DNA from: WVYX01 sp039592335
GTDB lineage: Bacteria > Gemmatimonadota > Gemmatimonadetes > Gemmatimonadales > GWC2-71-9
Direction of reading: 5' to 3'
DNA: 64,000 nucleotides
NCBI GenBank assembly: GCA_039592335.1
Contig: JBDHBX010000010.1
Location: 37,339 to 101,338 of the forward strand
Shown here: positions 17,408 through 26,132 of the stretch, in pieces
Layout: each line of letters begins with the position of its first letter
How positions within the stretch are numbered: the first letter of the stretch is position 1
The notes under the pieces: model-generated
What the model was told of the DNA's origin: nothing
The model's database searches: none
Seen by the model: only the letters and a program-made list of their open reading frames with translations
Translations under genes and position numbers: made by a program

Positions 17408-18802
17408 ATGAAGACACTGGTGGTTGTGGCGGGGATCGCCGCGGGCCTCATGCTGAGCGTGACGCCGGCACCTGCCCAGTGGCGCGACCCCGAATGCGAT
17501 TTGAGCGGCGCGGGGCACTTCCTCGTGAACAGCGGCAAGGTGTACCTCGAGGGAGCGAGCGAGGAGCGGGACGAGACGAAACAGCAACGTCTCCTGGGGG
17601 ACGCCCAGCGCAACTTTGTCGAGGCCATCGAGCGCGGGGAGGCCGACAACCCGGCCGTGTGGTACTACCTGGGTCGGTACTACGTCCTCGCGGGCGACCC
17701 GCTGGGGGCCGACTCGGCATTCGACCGGGCCGAGCAGTTGGAGCCAGACTGTGCCGAAGACATGGGCCTGCATCGCCGCATCATGTGGGTGCCGCTGGTC
17801 AACGAGGCGCTCGACTCGATGCAGGTGAGTGCTTGGGACGGGGCCAAGCCGTTCCTCTACGGCGCCAACGCCATCTTCGACGAGGACATCATCGCGTTCT
17901 ACTACCTGGCGCGCATCTACGGCAGCGAGGGCGAGATGGATTCGGCCATCGTGTACTTCCGGAAGGTCGCCGAGATGGGCACGGAGGATGAGGCGCGTAC
18001 GGAAAACTACGCCACCTCCGTGTACAACCTGGGCCTGATCTACGGCATGATCGGCGAGCCTGACTCGGCGGCGGTGTGGTTCGAGCGGTACCGCGCCATC
18101 AACCCCGCCGACTTCGAGGCCATGGCCGGCCTGGCACAGGCGTACGCCCAGATGGGCGACACCGAGCGCGCCGCCGCGCTGTACGACAGCGTGCTCTCGC
18201 AGGCCGAGGGTATGGCGGCCATGGACCTGTTCCGCACCGGCGAGTCGCTGTTCATGGCCGAGGACTACGCGCTCGCGGCCCAGGCCTTCGAGATGGGCCT
18301 GGCGAAGAACCGTTTCTTCCGACCGGCGCTCTACAACCTCACCAACGCCTACCTCGCGATCTGCCAGGACGACAGCACATCCGAGGAGGACGTCCACAAG
18401 GCGGCGGCCGCCATGGAGAGCGCCGCGCGCCGATTGGTGGACGTGGATCCCTACAGCTACGATGCCAACAGTCTTCTGGCGGCGGCGTACCAGCTGCAAC
18501 AGATGGATGACTCCACCCTCGCCGTGTTGGAGCGCCTCGAGACTCACACGTGGAGTGTAGAGATCGAGCTGCAGCAGGCCATCTCCGGCGGCTTCGCCGT
18601 CCAGGGAACCCTCACGAACCTGTCGGACGAGGCGACGGCGCAGACCGAGTTGCTGACGTTCGAGTTCGTCGACGGGGAGGGCAACGTGCTCGCGACCGAG
18701 ACCGTCGAGGCGCAGAGCCTGGGAATCGACGAGGAGTATCCGTTCGAGCTGATGGTTGGGGGCGAAGGGGTCGTGGCCGCTCGCTACCGCGTAGGCGGGT
18801 GA
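17408..18802 (+). CDS. Secreted tetratricopeptide-repeat protein
   Basis: A 464-residue protein with a Sec signal peptide (about 1-24, ending APAQ). Helical repeats resembling TPRs fill about residues 30-385 (for example YYLGRYYVLAGDPLGADSAFDRAEQLEP). A short beta-rich tail follows, with the pattern of an extracellular or periplasmic Ig-like domain (about 390-464). It should be periplasmic. The ATG at 17408 has AAGGAG eight bases upstream and places the signal peptide at the N-terminus. No specific function is recognised. It is the last gene before a strong hairpin. Confidence 0.8.
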   Translation: MKTLVVVAGIAAGLMLSVTPAPAQWRDPECDLSGAGHFLVNSGKVYLEGASEERDETKQQRLLGDAQRNFVEAIERGEADNPAVWYYLGRYYVLAGDPLGADSAFDRAEQLEPDCAEDMGLHRRIMWVPLVNEALDSMQVSAWDGAKPFLYGANAIFDEDIIAFYYLARIYGSEGEMDSAIVYFRKVAEMGTEDEARTENYATSVYNLGLIYGMIGEPDSAAVWFERYRAINPADFEAMAGLAQAYAQMGDTERAAALYDSVLSQAEGMAAMDLFRTGESLFMAEDYALAAQAFEMGLAKNRFFRPALYNLTNAYLAICQDDSTSEEDVHKAAAAMESAARRLVDVDPYSYDANSLLAAAYQLQQMDDSTLAVLERLETHTWSVEIELQQAISGGFAVQGTLTNLSDEATAQTELLTFEFVDGEGNVLATETVEAQSLGIDEEYPFELMVGGEGVVAARYRVGG

Positions 18803-18819
18803 CGGCAGGTTGACTTGAC

Positions 18820-18846
18820 TCAGGGGGAGCCATACTCTCCCCCTGA
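18820..18846 (+). terminator. Strong hairpin, probable transcription terminator
   Basis: A perfect 10-bp stem (TCAGGGGGAG at 18820-18829 pairing with CTCCCCCTGA at 18837-18846) with a 7-base loop, 17 bases after the TPR gene stop and just before tRNA-Gly. There is no T-run after it, so termination is inferred from stem strength and position. Confidence 0.6.
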
Positions 18847-18849
18847 CTT

Positions 18850-18921
<72 letters not shown>

Positions 18922-19005
18922 CTGACGGAAGGCTGCAGTCCGCGGCCTCGCCCCACCGCCCCCTCCTCGATAGCTTAGCTCTACACCCCAGTTCATCGGG
19001 AAACC

Positions 19006-20520
19006 ATGCCCGACAGTGGCAGGACCAAGACCAGGGCGAAGGACGAGCTGTCCGCCCTGCGCCGGCGTGTCGCCGAGCTGGAGGCGACTGCCCGGGAGCA
19101 CGTGCAGGCCCGGGAGGCGTTCCTGGAGGCCGAGGAGCGGTACCAGGACCTGTACGACAACTCGCCGGACATGCACTTCACCGTGGCGGAGGACGGGACC
19201 GTGCTCTCGGTCAACCGGTTCGGCGCCGATTGCCTGGGCTACGAGCCACTCGAGCTCGTCGGCGGGCCGGTATGGGTGGTCGTCCATCCCGAGGATGTCG
19301 CGAGCGTGCAGCAACAGGTGGCGACGATCTTCCGCGCCGGAGGAGGCGGCGCCAGCGAGCTGGAGTTTCGCAAGGTCCGCAAGGACGGCTCCGTGTTGTG
19401 GGTGCGGGAGCGCGTGCGCGTTGTCTCGGGCGTCCGCGGTGGCCCCATCGAGCTGCGGATCATCTGCCGTGACATTACCGCCCGCAGGAAGGCGGAATCG
19501 GCCTTGCGGGAGAGCGAGCAGCGCTATCGCGCGCTGTTCGAAGACTCGCGGGACGCGATCTACATCACGGCCACCGACGGTGAGCTGGTGGACTTCAATC
19601 AGGCGGCCTGCGAGTTGTTCGGCTACACAGCCGAGGAGTTCGAGCAGCTGAATGCGCGCGAGCTCTACACGCGGGCGGAGGACCGCGAGCGCTTCCAAAC
19701 GGCCGTGGCGGGTGACGGCTCCGTGCGCGACTTCGAGGTGAAGTTGCGCCGCAAGGACGGAGCGCTGATCGACTGTCTCCTCACGTCGACCGAGCGGCGC
19801 GGCCGCGACGGGCAAGCCGTGGGCTATCAGGGCATCATCCACGACATCACGGAGCGTAAGCGTCTGGAGGAGGAGATCCTGGCGGTGAGCACGCGAGAGC
19901 AGCGACGCATCGGGCAGGACCTGCACGATGGTCTGGGCCAACAGCTCACCGGCATGGCCTTCCTGCTCACGGCGCTGGAGCGCAAGCTGGAGTCACGCCA
20001 GCTCGCGGAGGCCCGCGACGCGAAGGCCGTCGCGCTCTTGGCACACGGAGCGATCGCCCAGACACGATACCTCTCGCGCGGCCTCTACCCGGCCGCCCTG
20101 GAAACGGCCGGGCTTGCCGGAGCGCTGGAGGATCTCGGGGCCAACGCCGAGATGCTGTTCGACGCCTCGTGTACGGTGCGCACGGGAGATGCCGCCCCGA
20201 TCGCCGACCGCATAGTCGGCGGACACGTCTACCACGTTGCCCAGGAGGCGGTCACCAACGCCGTGCGGCACGGCGAGGCAACGCACGTGACCATCGAGCT
20301 TGGCCGCGACCGCGACCGCACGACGCTGACGGTATCTGACGACGGGAAGGGGATTCCCGAGGCGCTCGAGGAGGGGAAAGGCATGGGTCTCCACATCATG
20401 CGCTACCGCACCCGCATGATCGGCGGATCGCTCGAAGTGGAGCGGGGGACCGAGCGTGGCACCGTCGTGCGCTGCACCTTTCCCACACCACGACAGGAAT
20501 CCGGCGGGGAGACTGCATGA
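19006..20520 (+). CDS. Cytoplasmic PAS-PAS sensor histidine kinase, NarX/DegS type
   Basis: A 504-residue kinase with no membrane segment or signal peptide, so it probably senses a cytoplasmic cue. Domains: a short coiled coil (about 8-40); PAS/PAC 1 (about 40-165); PAS/PAC 2 (about 166-285); HisKA_3 dimerisation domain with phospho-acceptor His307 in QDLHDGLGQQ; and HATPase_c with an N-box (AQEAVTNAVRHG, about 411-422) and G-boxes (DDGKGIPE and GMGLHIMRYR). No cofactor-binding residue can be assigned to either PAS. The next gene, a NarL-type regulator, overlaps by four bases (ATGA) and is its likely partner. Confidence 0.92.
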   Translation: MPDSGRTKTRAKDELSALRRRVAELEATAREHVQAREAFLEAEERYQDLYDNSPDMHFTVAEDGTVLSVNRFGADCLGYEPLELVGGPVWVVVHPEDVASVQQQVATIFRAGGGGASELEFRKVRKDGSVLWVRERVRVVSGVRGGPIELRIICRDITARRKAESALRESEQRYRALFEDSRDAIYITATDGELVDFNQAACELFGYTAEEFEQLNARELYTRAEDRERFQTAVAGDGSVRDFEVKLRRKDGALIDCLLTSTERRGRDGQAVGYQGIIHDITERKRLEEEILAVSTREQRRIGQDLHDGLGQQLTGMAFLLTALERKLESRQLAEARDAKAVALLAHGAIAQTRYLSRGLYPAALETAGLAGALEDLGANAEMLFDASCTVRTGDAAPIADRIVGGHVYHVAQEAVTNAVRHGEATHVTIELGRDRDRTTLTVSDDGKGIPEALEEGKGMGLHIMRYRTRMIGGSLEVERGTERGTVVRCTFPTPRQESGGETA

Positions 20521-21203
20521 CCGAGCACGGGGGACAGGGGACGCCGAGCCAACCGGCCCGAGTGCTGGTGGTGGACGATCACCCCATCGTCCGCCAGGGC
20601 CTAGGGCAACTCATCGACGCCGAGCCCGACCTGGCGCTGTGCGCCGAAGCGGCGGACGCGCCGGCCGCCCTCGCCGCAGTGGAGCAGGAGGTACCCGACC
20701 TGGCGATCGTGGACATCTCGCTGGCCGGTTCCGATGGCCTGGAGCTGGTGCGGCAGGTTCGGGAGCGCTGGCCCTCCGTGCGAGTATTGGTGCTTTCGAT
20801 GCACTCCGAGTCGGTGTACGCGGAGCGTGCGCTGAGCGCCGGGGCGCAGGGGTACATCATGAAGCAGGAGCCCCCGGATCGCATTCTGCATGCCATGCGC
20901 GAGGTGCTGCGCGACGAAGTGTTCCTGAGTGACAAGCTCCGAACGAAGCTCCTGTATCGGCTCGTAGGGAGTGGCCGGGACCGGGAGCGCACCCCCATCG
21001 AACGTCTGACCGACCGGGAGCTCACGGTGCTTCGGCTCATTGGCGCGGGGCGGGGCACCCGGCAGATCGCGGAGCAGCTGGGGCTCAGCGTGAAGACCAT
21101 CGAAACCTACCGCGAGAACCTCAAGCGCAAGCTGCATCTGGCGTCGGCCGCGGAGCTCGTGCAGTACGCGGTCAGCTGGCTGCGGGAGGAGAGCGGCGGC
21201 TAG
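20517..21203 (+). CDS. NarL/FixJ-family response regulator
   Basis: A 228-residue two-domain regulator. The receiver domain (about 13-130) has VVDDHP, phospho-acceptor Asp66 in IVDISL, and a conserved Lys in MKQEPP near residue 119. The C-terminal LuxR-type helix-turn-helix (about 162-225) has LTDRELTVLRLIGAG and the recognition helix SVKTIETYRENLKRKL. It is the expected target of the HisKA_3 kinase just upstream, with which it shares ATGA. Its regulon cannot be inferred. Confidence 0.93.
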   Translation: MTEHGGQGTPSQPARVLVVDDHPIVRQGLGQLIDAEPDLALCAEAADAPAALAAVEQEVPDLAIVDISLAGSDGLELVRQVRERWPSVRVLVLSMHSESVYAERALSAGAQGYIMKQEPPDRILHAMREVLRDEVFLSDKLRTKLLYRLVGSGRDRERTPIERLTDRELTVLRLIGAGRGTRQIAEQLGLSVKTIETYRENLKRKLHLASAAELVQYAVSWLREESGG

Positions 21204-21341
21204 CCTTCCCCACAGGCGCGTGGGATGTCCCACCAACTGCCCTCCTTGTCCCCAAAAGGGCCTACCGTAACCACATAGCGCACCCCAGATTGCATTCTGC
21301 GTGGGGGATTCCCCGGTGTTCCGATCCGGGAGCGCGGGTTA

Positions 21342-22400
21342 ATGATCGACATGTCGGGCCGGCTGGCGCCGGGACCGACGTACCCTCCGATGCTCACGAA
21401 CTGGGCGCGCATGGACCGAACCATCCTGCTGGTAGACGACGACGCCGGGGTGCGCACGAGCCTCGCCAAGCTCCTCAAGGGCGAGGGCCTCGCGGTGGCC
21501 ACCGCAGCCGACGGGAACGGTGCGCTCCAGGCCGTGCGAAGGATAAGACCGGACCTCGTGCTGCTGGACGTCTTGATGCCCGACCTCAACGGCTTCGAGG
21601 TCTGCCGCCTCCTCAAGAGAAACCCCGACACGCGCCTCATCCCGGTCGTGCTCCTCACAGGGCTGTCGGCTGCGGACGACCGTGTGCGCGGTCTGGAGGC
21701 CGGCGCGGACGACTTTATCACCAAGCCGCCCGACCGCATCGAGCTCCTGGCCCGGGTTCGCTCGCTGCTGCGCATGAAGAGCTACACCGACGAGCTGGAG
21801 CGAGCGGAGGCGGTGCTGCTGGCACTCGCCCGCAGCATCGAGATGAAGGACCCATATACCGAGGGGCATTGCGAGCGCCTGTCGGCGTACGCGGCGGCGC
21901 TGGGGCTGCGCATCGAACTCAGCATCGACGAGACGACGGCGTTGCAGCGGGCCGGGGTGCTGCACGACATCGGCAAGGTGGCAATCCCCGACTCGATCCT
22001 GCTCAAGCCCGGCCCGCTCACCGACGACGAGTGGGATGTCGTGCGCGAGCACCCCGTGACCGGCGAGCATATCTGCTCCCCGATTCGGTCGTTCGCCCCC
22101 GTGCTGCCCATCATCCGACACCATCACGAGCGCTATGACGGCTCGGGCTACCCCGACGGACTCGCCGGCGACGAGATCCCCGTCACCGCCCGCGTGCTTC
22201 AGGTCGTCGACGTCTACGACGCCCTGACGACGGCGCGTTCGTACAAGCCGGCGCTCACCTCGACCGAGGCGATCGCCACGATGCAGGAAGAGGTGGACAG
22301 GGGCTGGTGGGATCCGCAGATATTCGGCGAACTGCGCCGTTTGTTAGCCGACACCGACACCGAGCTCTCTGCCGGCGAGACGGTCCCACCTCCCGTATGA
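21342..22400 (+). CDS. Response regulator with HD-GYP cyclic-di-GMP phosphodiesterase domain
   Basis: A 352-residue protein of the RpfG type: a receiver domain (about 24-145, phospho-acceptor Asp76) followed by an HD-GYP hydrolase domain (about 160-335). The metal/catalytic motif HDIGK (His208-Asp209), RHHHERYDG and GYP (269-271) are intact, so it should hydrolyse cyclic di-GMP. GGGAG nine bases upstream supports ATG 21342. An ATG at 21411 (MDRTILLVDDD) would remove a 23-residue Pro-rich leader and fits the receiver fold better. Its stop overlaps the hybrid kinase ATG. Confidence 0.9.
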   Translation: MIDMSGRLAPGPTYPPMLTNWARMDRTILLVDDDAGVRTSLAKLLKGEGLAVATAADGNGALQAVRRIRPDLVLLDVLMPDLNGFEVCRLLKRNPDTRLIPVVLLTGLSAADDRVRGLEAGADDFITKPPDRIELLARVRSLLRMKSYTDELERAEAVLLALARSIEMKDPYTEGHCERLSAYAAALGLRIELSIDETTALQRAGVLHDIGKVAIPDSILLKPGPLTDDEWDVVREHPVTGEHICSPIRSFAPVLPIIRHHHERYDGSGYPDGLAGDEIPVTARVLQVVDVYDALTTARSYKPALTSTEAIATMQEEVDRGWWDPQIFGELRRLLADTDTELSAGETVPPPV

Positions 22401-24640
22401 ACTCCTCCCTCGACACCCTCTCTCAAACCCTGGTCCGTGCGCTCCCCTTCGGTTTCGACATCGTCGCGCCCGACGGGACCCTGCTTTACGTCAGCGAGCG
22501 TCAGGAAGAGCTGTTGGGCAAGGACGCGGTGGGCAAGCGGTGCTGGGACGTGTACCGGGACGACCGTACCCAGTGCGAGCACTGCCCACTGCGGCAGGGG
22601 GTGGCCCCCGGTGAGACGGCGATGATCACCTCGCCGGGCGTGCTCGGCGGCCATACGTTCCAGATCTACCATACCGGGCTCCTCTGGGAGGGGCAGCAGG
22701 CGGTCCTGGAGGTGTTTCACGACGTCAGCGCCATCACCAGGGCAGAGGAGCGCCGCCTCAGCAGCGAGGCCAAGCTCCATCTCCTGATCAATCAGGTCCC
22801 GGCGCTGCTCTGGACGATCGACACGGATCTGCGGTTCACCTCTTCGGGGGGCGCGGCCCTCGAAGGGCTTGGTCTGCGACCCGGTCAGGTCGTGGGCATG
22901 ACGTTGTACGAGTATTTCGACACGGAGGATTCCGCGTTCGAGCCCATCGCCATGCACCGGGTCGCCATGGAGACCGGGGAGCACGTCTCATACGACTTCG
23001 AGTGGGCCGACAACTCGTACGAGGTCCTGCTGGAACCGCTGCGGGACCCGCGGGGCAAGACCACGGGCTGTATCGGCATCGCCGTCGACGTGAGCGAGCG
23101 AAAGCGAGCGGACGAAGTGCTGCGCCAATCCGAAGCGAAGTACCGCGGTCTGGTGGAGCACGCCAATTACGGGATCTACCGCTCGAGCCCGGAGGGCCGC
23201 TTTCTCTCGGTGAATCCGGCGCTGGTGGAGATGCTGGGCTACGGCTCCGCGGAGGAGCTCATGGGAGTCGACATGGAACGGGACGTCTACGCGCACCCGA
23301 GCGAACGCCCCGGCCTGGTGGAGCAGTATCGCGAGCGTGGACGGATCGACAACCTCGAGCTCGAGTGGAAACGCAAGGACGGGCGCACCATCACGGTGCG
23401 GGTGAGCGGCCGGCCGATGCACGATGCCGACGGAGACCTCGAGCTCTTTGAGATGATCGTGCAGGACGTCTCCGAGCAGCGCCGGCTCGAGGCGCAGCTG
23501 CGCCAGGCGCAGAAGATGGAGGCCATCGGACAGCTGACCGGCGGCATCGCGCACGACTTCAACAACCTGCTCTCTGTCATCACCCTCAATGCCCAGTTGG
23601 TCGCGGCCAGCCTGGAGGCCACGCCGGGCGAGGTCCTGCCCGAGCTGGAGGACATCCAGGAGGCGGCCCGCAAGGCCACGACCATGACGAAGCAGCTCCT
23701 CGGGTTCAGCCGGCACGCCGACCTGCGGATGGTGCCCACCGATCTGGCGCGCGTCGTGGCCAAGCTCTCTTCCATGATGCGTCGGGTGCTGCCCGAGAAC
23801 ATCACCATCCGCATCGACGCCGAGGAAGCCGTCCATGCCGTTCGGGCCGACGCCGGGGCCGTGGAGCAGATGCTGCTGAACCTCGCCACGAACGCGCGGG
23901 ACGCGATGCCCGATGGCGGCAAGCTCCAGATTGACGTGGGGGAGCGCGAAGTGCAGGAGGTGACGCTGGCATCCCACCCGTGGATCACGCCGGGACGCTA
24001 CGTGTGCATTCGGGTGCGCGATTCCGGCATCGGGATGGACGAGGAGACGCGCTCCAGGATCTTCGAGCCCTTCTTCACCACCAAGGCCCCGGGCGTGGGT
24101 ACCGGCCTCGGGATGGCCATGGTCTACGGGCTCACGAAGCAGCACGGGGGATTCGTGACCGTGCTGACCGCACTGGGGAGAGGGACCACCATCGAGTTGT
24201 ACTTTCCGGTCGTGGGCGAGGCGGCCCAGCCCCTCGACTCGGTCGAATCCCTAGACGGCGTCCGGGGCGGCAGCGAGACCATCTTGCTGGTGGAGGATGA
24301 GGACACTCTGCGCCGCTCGGCCAAGCGGGTCCTGGAGCGGTACGGCTACACCGTGCTGGTCGCAGCTGACGGCCAGGAAGGCCTGGAGCGGTATCGCGCC
24401 CACAAGACCGAGATCGACCTCGTGGTATCGGACCTCATCATGCCGAGGGTCGGCGGCGCACAGCTCCACCGTACCCTCCGGGAGGAGGGTGACCGCGTGC
24501 GGTTCCTGCTCGCCAGCGGGTACGTCGGACGCGAGTCAGGCGGTCACGAGGCCCTCGATCCCTCCATCCCGATCCTGCGCAAGCCGTGGGCCCTGCGTGA
24601 TTTGCTGACGAGAATCCGCGAGTTGCTCGACCAGGAGTGA
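22397..24640 (+). CDS. Hybrid PAS-PAS-PAS sensor histidine kinase with C-terminal receiver
   Basis: A 747-residue soluble hybrid kinase. Three PAS domains cover about 1-125, 130-250 and 255-370. HisKA carries phospho-acceptor His386 in GGIAHDFNNLLS, HATPase_c covers about 480-610 (NLATNARDAMPDGG; GTGLGMAMVYG), and a receiver domain (about 625-745) has phospho-acceptor Asp679. The first PAS contains Cys49, Cys60 and Cys63 (WDVYRDDRTQCEHCPL region), a cysteine pattern seen in other PAS sensors and possibly a metal or redox site. The HDFNN form of the H-box is typical of hybrid kinases. ATGA overlap couples it to the HD-GYP gene. Confidence 0.92.
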   Translation: MNSSLDTLSQTLVRALPFGFDIVAPDGTLLYVSERQEELLGKDAVGKRCWDVYRDDRTQCEHCPLRQGVAPGETAMITSPGVLGGHTFQIYHTGLLWEGQQAVLEVFHDVSAITRAEERRLSSEAKLHLLINQVPALLWTIDTDLRFTSSGGAALEGLGLRPGQVVGMTLYEYFDTEDSAFEPIAMHRVAMETGEHVSYDFEWADNSYEVLLEPLRDPRGKTTGCIGIAVDVSERKRADEVLRQSEAKYRGLVEHANYGIYRSSPEGRFLSVNPALVEMLGYGSAEELMGVDMERDVYAHPSERPGLVEQYRERGRIDNLELEWKRKDGRTITVRVSGRPMHDADGDLELFEMIVQDVSEQRRLEAQLRQAQKMEAIGQLTGGIAHDFNNLLSVITLNAQLVAASLEATPGEVLPELEDIQEAARKATTMTKQLLGFSRHADLRMVPTDLARVVAKLSSMMRRVLPENITIRIDAEEAVHAVRADAGAVEQMLLNLATNARDAMPDGGKLQIDVGEREVQEVTLASHPWITPGRYVCIRVRDSGIGMDEETRSRIFEPFFTTKAPGVGTGLGMAMVYGLTKQHGGFVTVLTALGRGTTIELYFPVVGEAAQPLDSVESLDGVRGGSETILLVEDEDTLRRSAKRVLERYGYTVLVAADGQEGLERYRAHKTEIDLVVSDLIMPRVGGAQLHRTLREEGDRVRFLLASGYVGRESGGHEALDPSIPILRKPWALRDLLTRIRELLDQE

Positions 24641-24687
24641 TCCAACGCGCCGCATTTGCCGCGGTCCTTCCTCCCGACCATGTTTCC

Positions 24688-24795
24688 ATGAGAGAGCAGC
24701 TGGTGGTCGCGATCCGCTGCTACGACCCCGCCACGGCGCGGCGCCACTTCGGTCTGGACCATCGGGGCGGCGTCATCTGCATCGAGACCCACTAG
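24688..24795 (+). CDS. Candidate 35-residue micro-protein
   Basis: An ATG at 24688 opens a 35-codon frame (MREQLVVAIRCYDPA...) ending at TAG 24793. Almost every third position is G or C, as in genuine genes here. The peptide looks folded: a hydrophobic strand (LVVAIRCY), a helix-like stretch (PATARRHFG), and a second strand (GGVICIE). There is no evident ribosome-binding site and I recognise no family. It occupies about half of the 214-base gap between the hybrid kinase and the DUF512 gene. Confidence 0.35.
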   Translation: MREQLVVAIRCYDPATARRHFGLDHRGGVICIETH

Positions 24796-24854
24796 CGCGG
24801 TTATCTTAGCACGTCCACGCTGGCAAATCGTAAACACGGGAGGAGCATTCCCAC

Positions 24855-26132
24855 ATGGTCCGGGTGCAGGCCGTGCATGCCGATTCGGTTGGGGCCGAGC
24901 TCGGGATCACCCCCGGCTTCGAGTTGCTCTCCATCGGCGGACGCGAGCTGACGGACTTCCTCGATTGGGAGTTCCTCTCCGCCGAGGAGCGCTTCGTACT
25001 GCTGGCCCGCTCCCCGGAAGGGGAAGCCGTCGAGTACGACGTGGAGCGGCCCCACGAAGCCCCCCTAGGCATCGAACTCGAACCCCCACGCGTCCGGCGC
25101 TGCGCCAACCGGTGTGACTTCTGCTTCGTGGACGGTCTCCCGCAGGGGCTGCGGGAGACGCTGTACGTCCGGGACGACGACTATCGCCTGTCCTTCCGGT
25201 ACGGGAACTTCGCAACGCTCACCAACCTGAAACCGTGGGACGTGGAACGGATTCTGGAGTACCGGCTCTCGCCCCTGTACGTCTCGGTCCACGCCACCGA
25301 CCCGGTGGTGCGCCGCCGCCTGCTACGCCATCCCCGCGCCGCGGCGATCCTCCCGCAACTCAAGGCCTTCGCGGAAGGCGGGATCCGCTTCCACACACAG
25401 GTCGTGCTGCAACCCGGGGTGAATGACGGCGACGTGCTGCGCCGCTCCCTGGACGACCTCTACACCCTGGGTGCGTCCGTGCTGTCGGTGTCCGTCGTGC
25501 CCGTGGGACTCACGGAGTACAGCAAGCACCACCTGGTGCGGGAGCCCACCCGGGAAGAGTGTCGCGCCGCGGTGACGGCCGTAGAGGCCTCGCAGGAGCG
25601 AGCCCGCACGGAGCGGGGCACGCACTGGGCGTACGGGGCAGACGAGCTGTACATCGTCGCGGACCTCGACCTCCCACCGGCGGAGCGGTACGACGGGTTC
25701 GAGCAGGTGGAGAACGGAGTGGGGAGCGTGCGCTACCTGCAGCGGCGCATTGCCGAGGGGCGCGAGCAGCTGCGCGACCTGGGGACCGTGCGCGTTGGCG
25801 TGTTCACTGGTACGGCCATGCAGCGCCTCCTGCCGCTGGTCGTAGAGACGCTGCGAGCGGCGACCACCGCGCAGTACGAGCTCGTCACGATCGAGAACGA
25901 TCTGTTTGGACCCTCCGTCACCACCGCCGGCCTGCTCCCGGGACGGGCCTTCCAGCGGGCGCTGCGGGAGCACGCCGACCTGGACGTCGCGCTGCTCCCG
26001 GCCGAAGCGGTGAGTGACGCCGGGCTGTTCCTCGACGACGTGCGCTTCGCGGATCTGGTCGAGGCAGCACCCATGCCAGTGCGGCTGTCGTACGACTTCG
26101 TGGACGCGCTCGCGAACGGTGGGACGCCATGA
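24855..26132 (+). CDS. DUF512 radical SAM / PDZ-like protein
   Basis: A 425-residue member of the DUF512 (TIGR03279-like) family often encoded beside der. Domains: an N-terminal PDZ-like fold (about 1-75); a radical SAM core with the cluster motif CX3CX2C at Cys83, Cys87 and Cys90 (CANRCDFC); and the C-terminal DUF512 domain (about 230-420). The reaction is not established. GGAGGAG nine bases upstream of ATG 24855 is one of the best ribosome-binding sites in the window. It shares ATGA with der, a conserved pairing that hints at a ribosome-related role. Confidence 0.88.
   Translation: MVRVQAVHADSVGAELGITPGFELLSIGGRELTDFLDWEFLSAEERFVLLARSPEGEAVEYDVERPHEAPLGIELEPPRVRRCANRCDFCFVDGLPQGLRETLYVRDDDYRLSFRYGNFATLTNLKPWDVERILEYRLSPLYVSVHATDPVVRRRLLRHPRAAAILPQLKAFAEGGIRFHTQVVLQPGVNDGDVLRRSLDDLYTLGASVLSVSVVPVGLTEYSKHHLVREPTREECRAAVTAVEASQERARTERGTHWAYGADELYIVADLDLPPAERYDGFEQVENGVGSVRYLQRRIAEGREQLRDLGTVRVGVFTGTAMQRLLPLVVETLRAATTAQYELVTIENDLFGPSVTTAGLLPGRAFQRALREHADLDVALLPAEAVSDAGLFLDDVRFADLVEAAPMPVRLSYDFVDALANGGTP

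Noticed and set aside
21204..21341. Possible regulatory RNA between the NarL-like and HD-GYP genes, with short inverted repeats such as GTGGGA/TCCCAC.
   Set aside because: The stems are short with impractically small loops, and no known riboswitch or sRNA pattern is recognisable.
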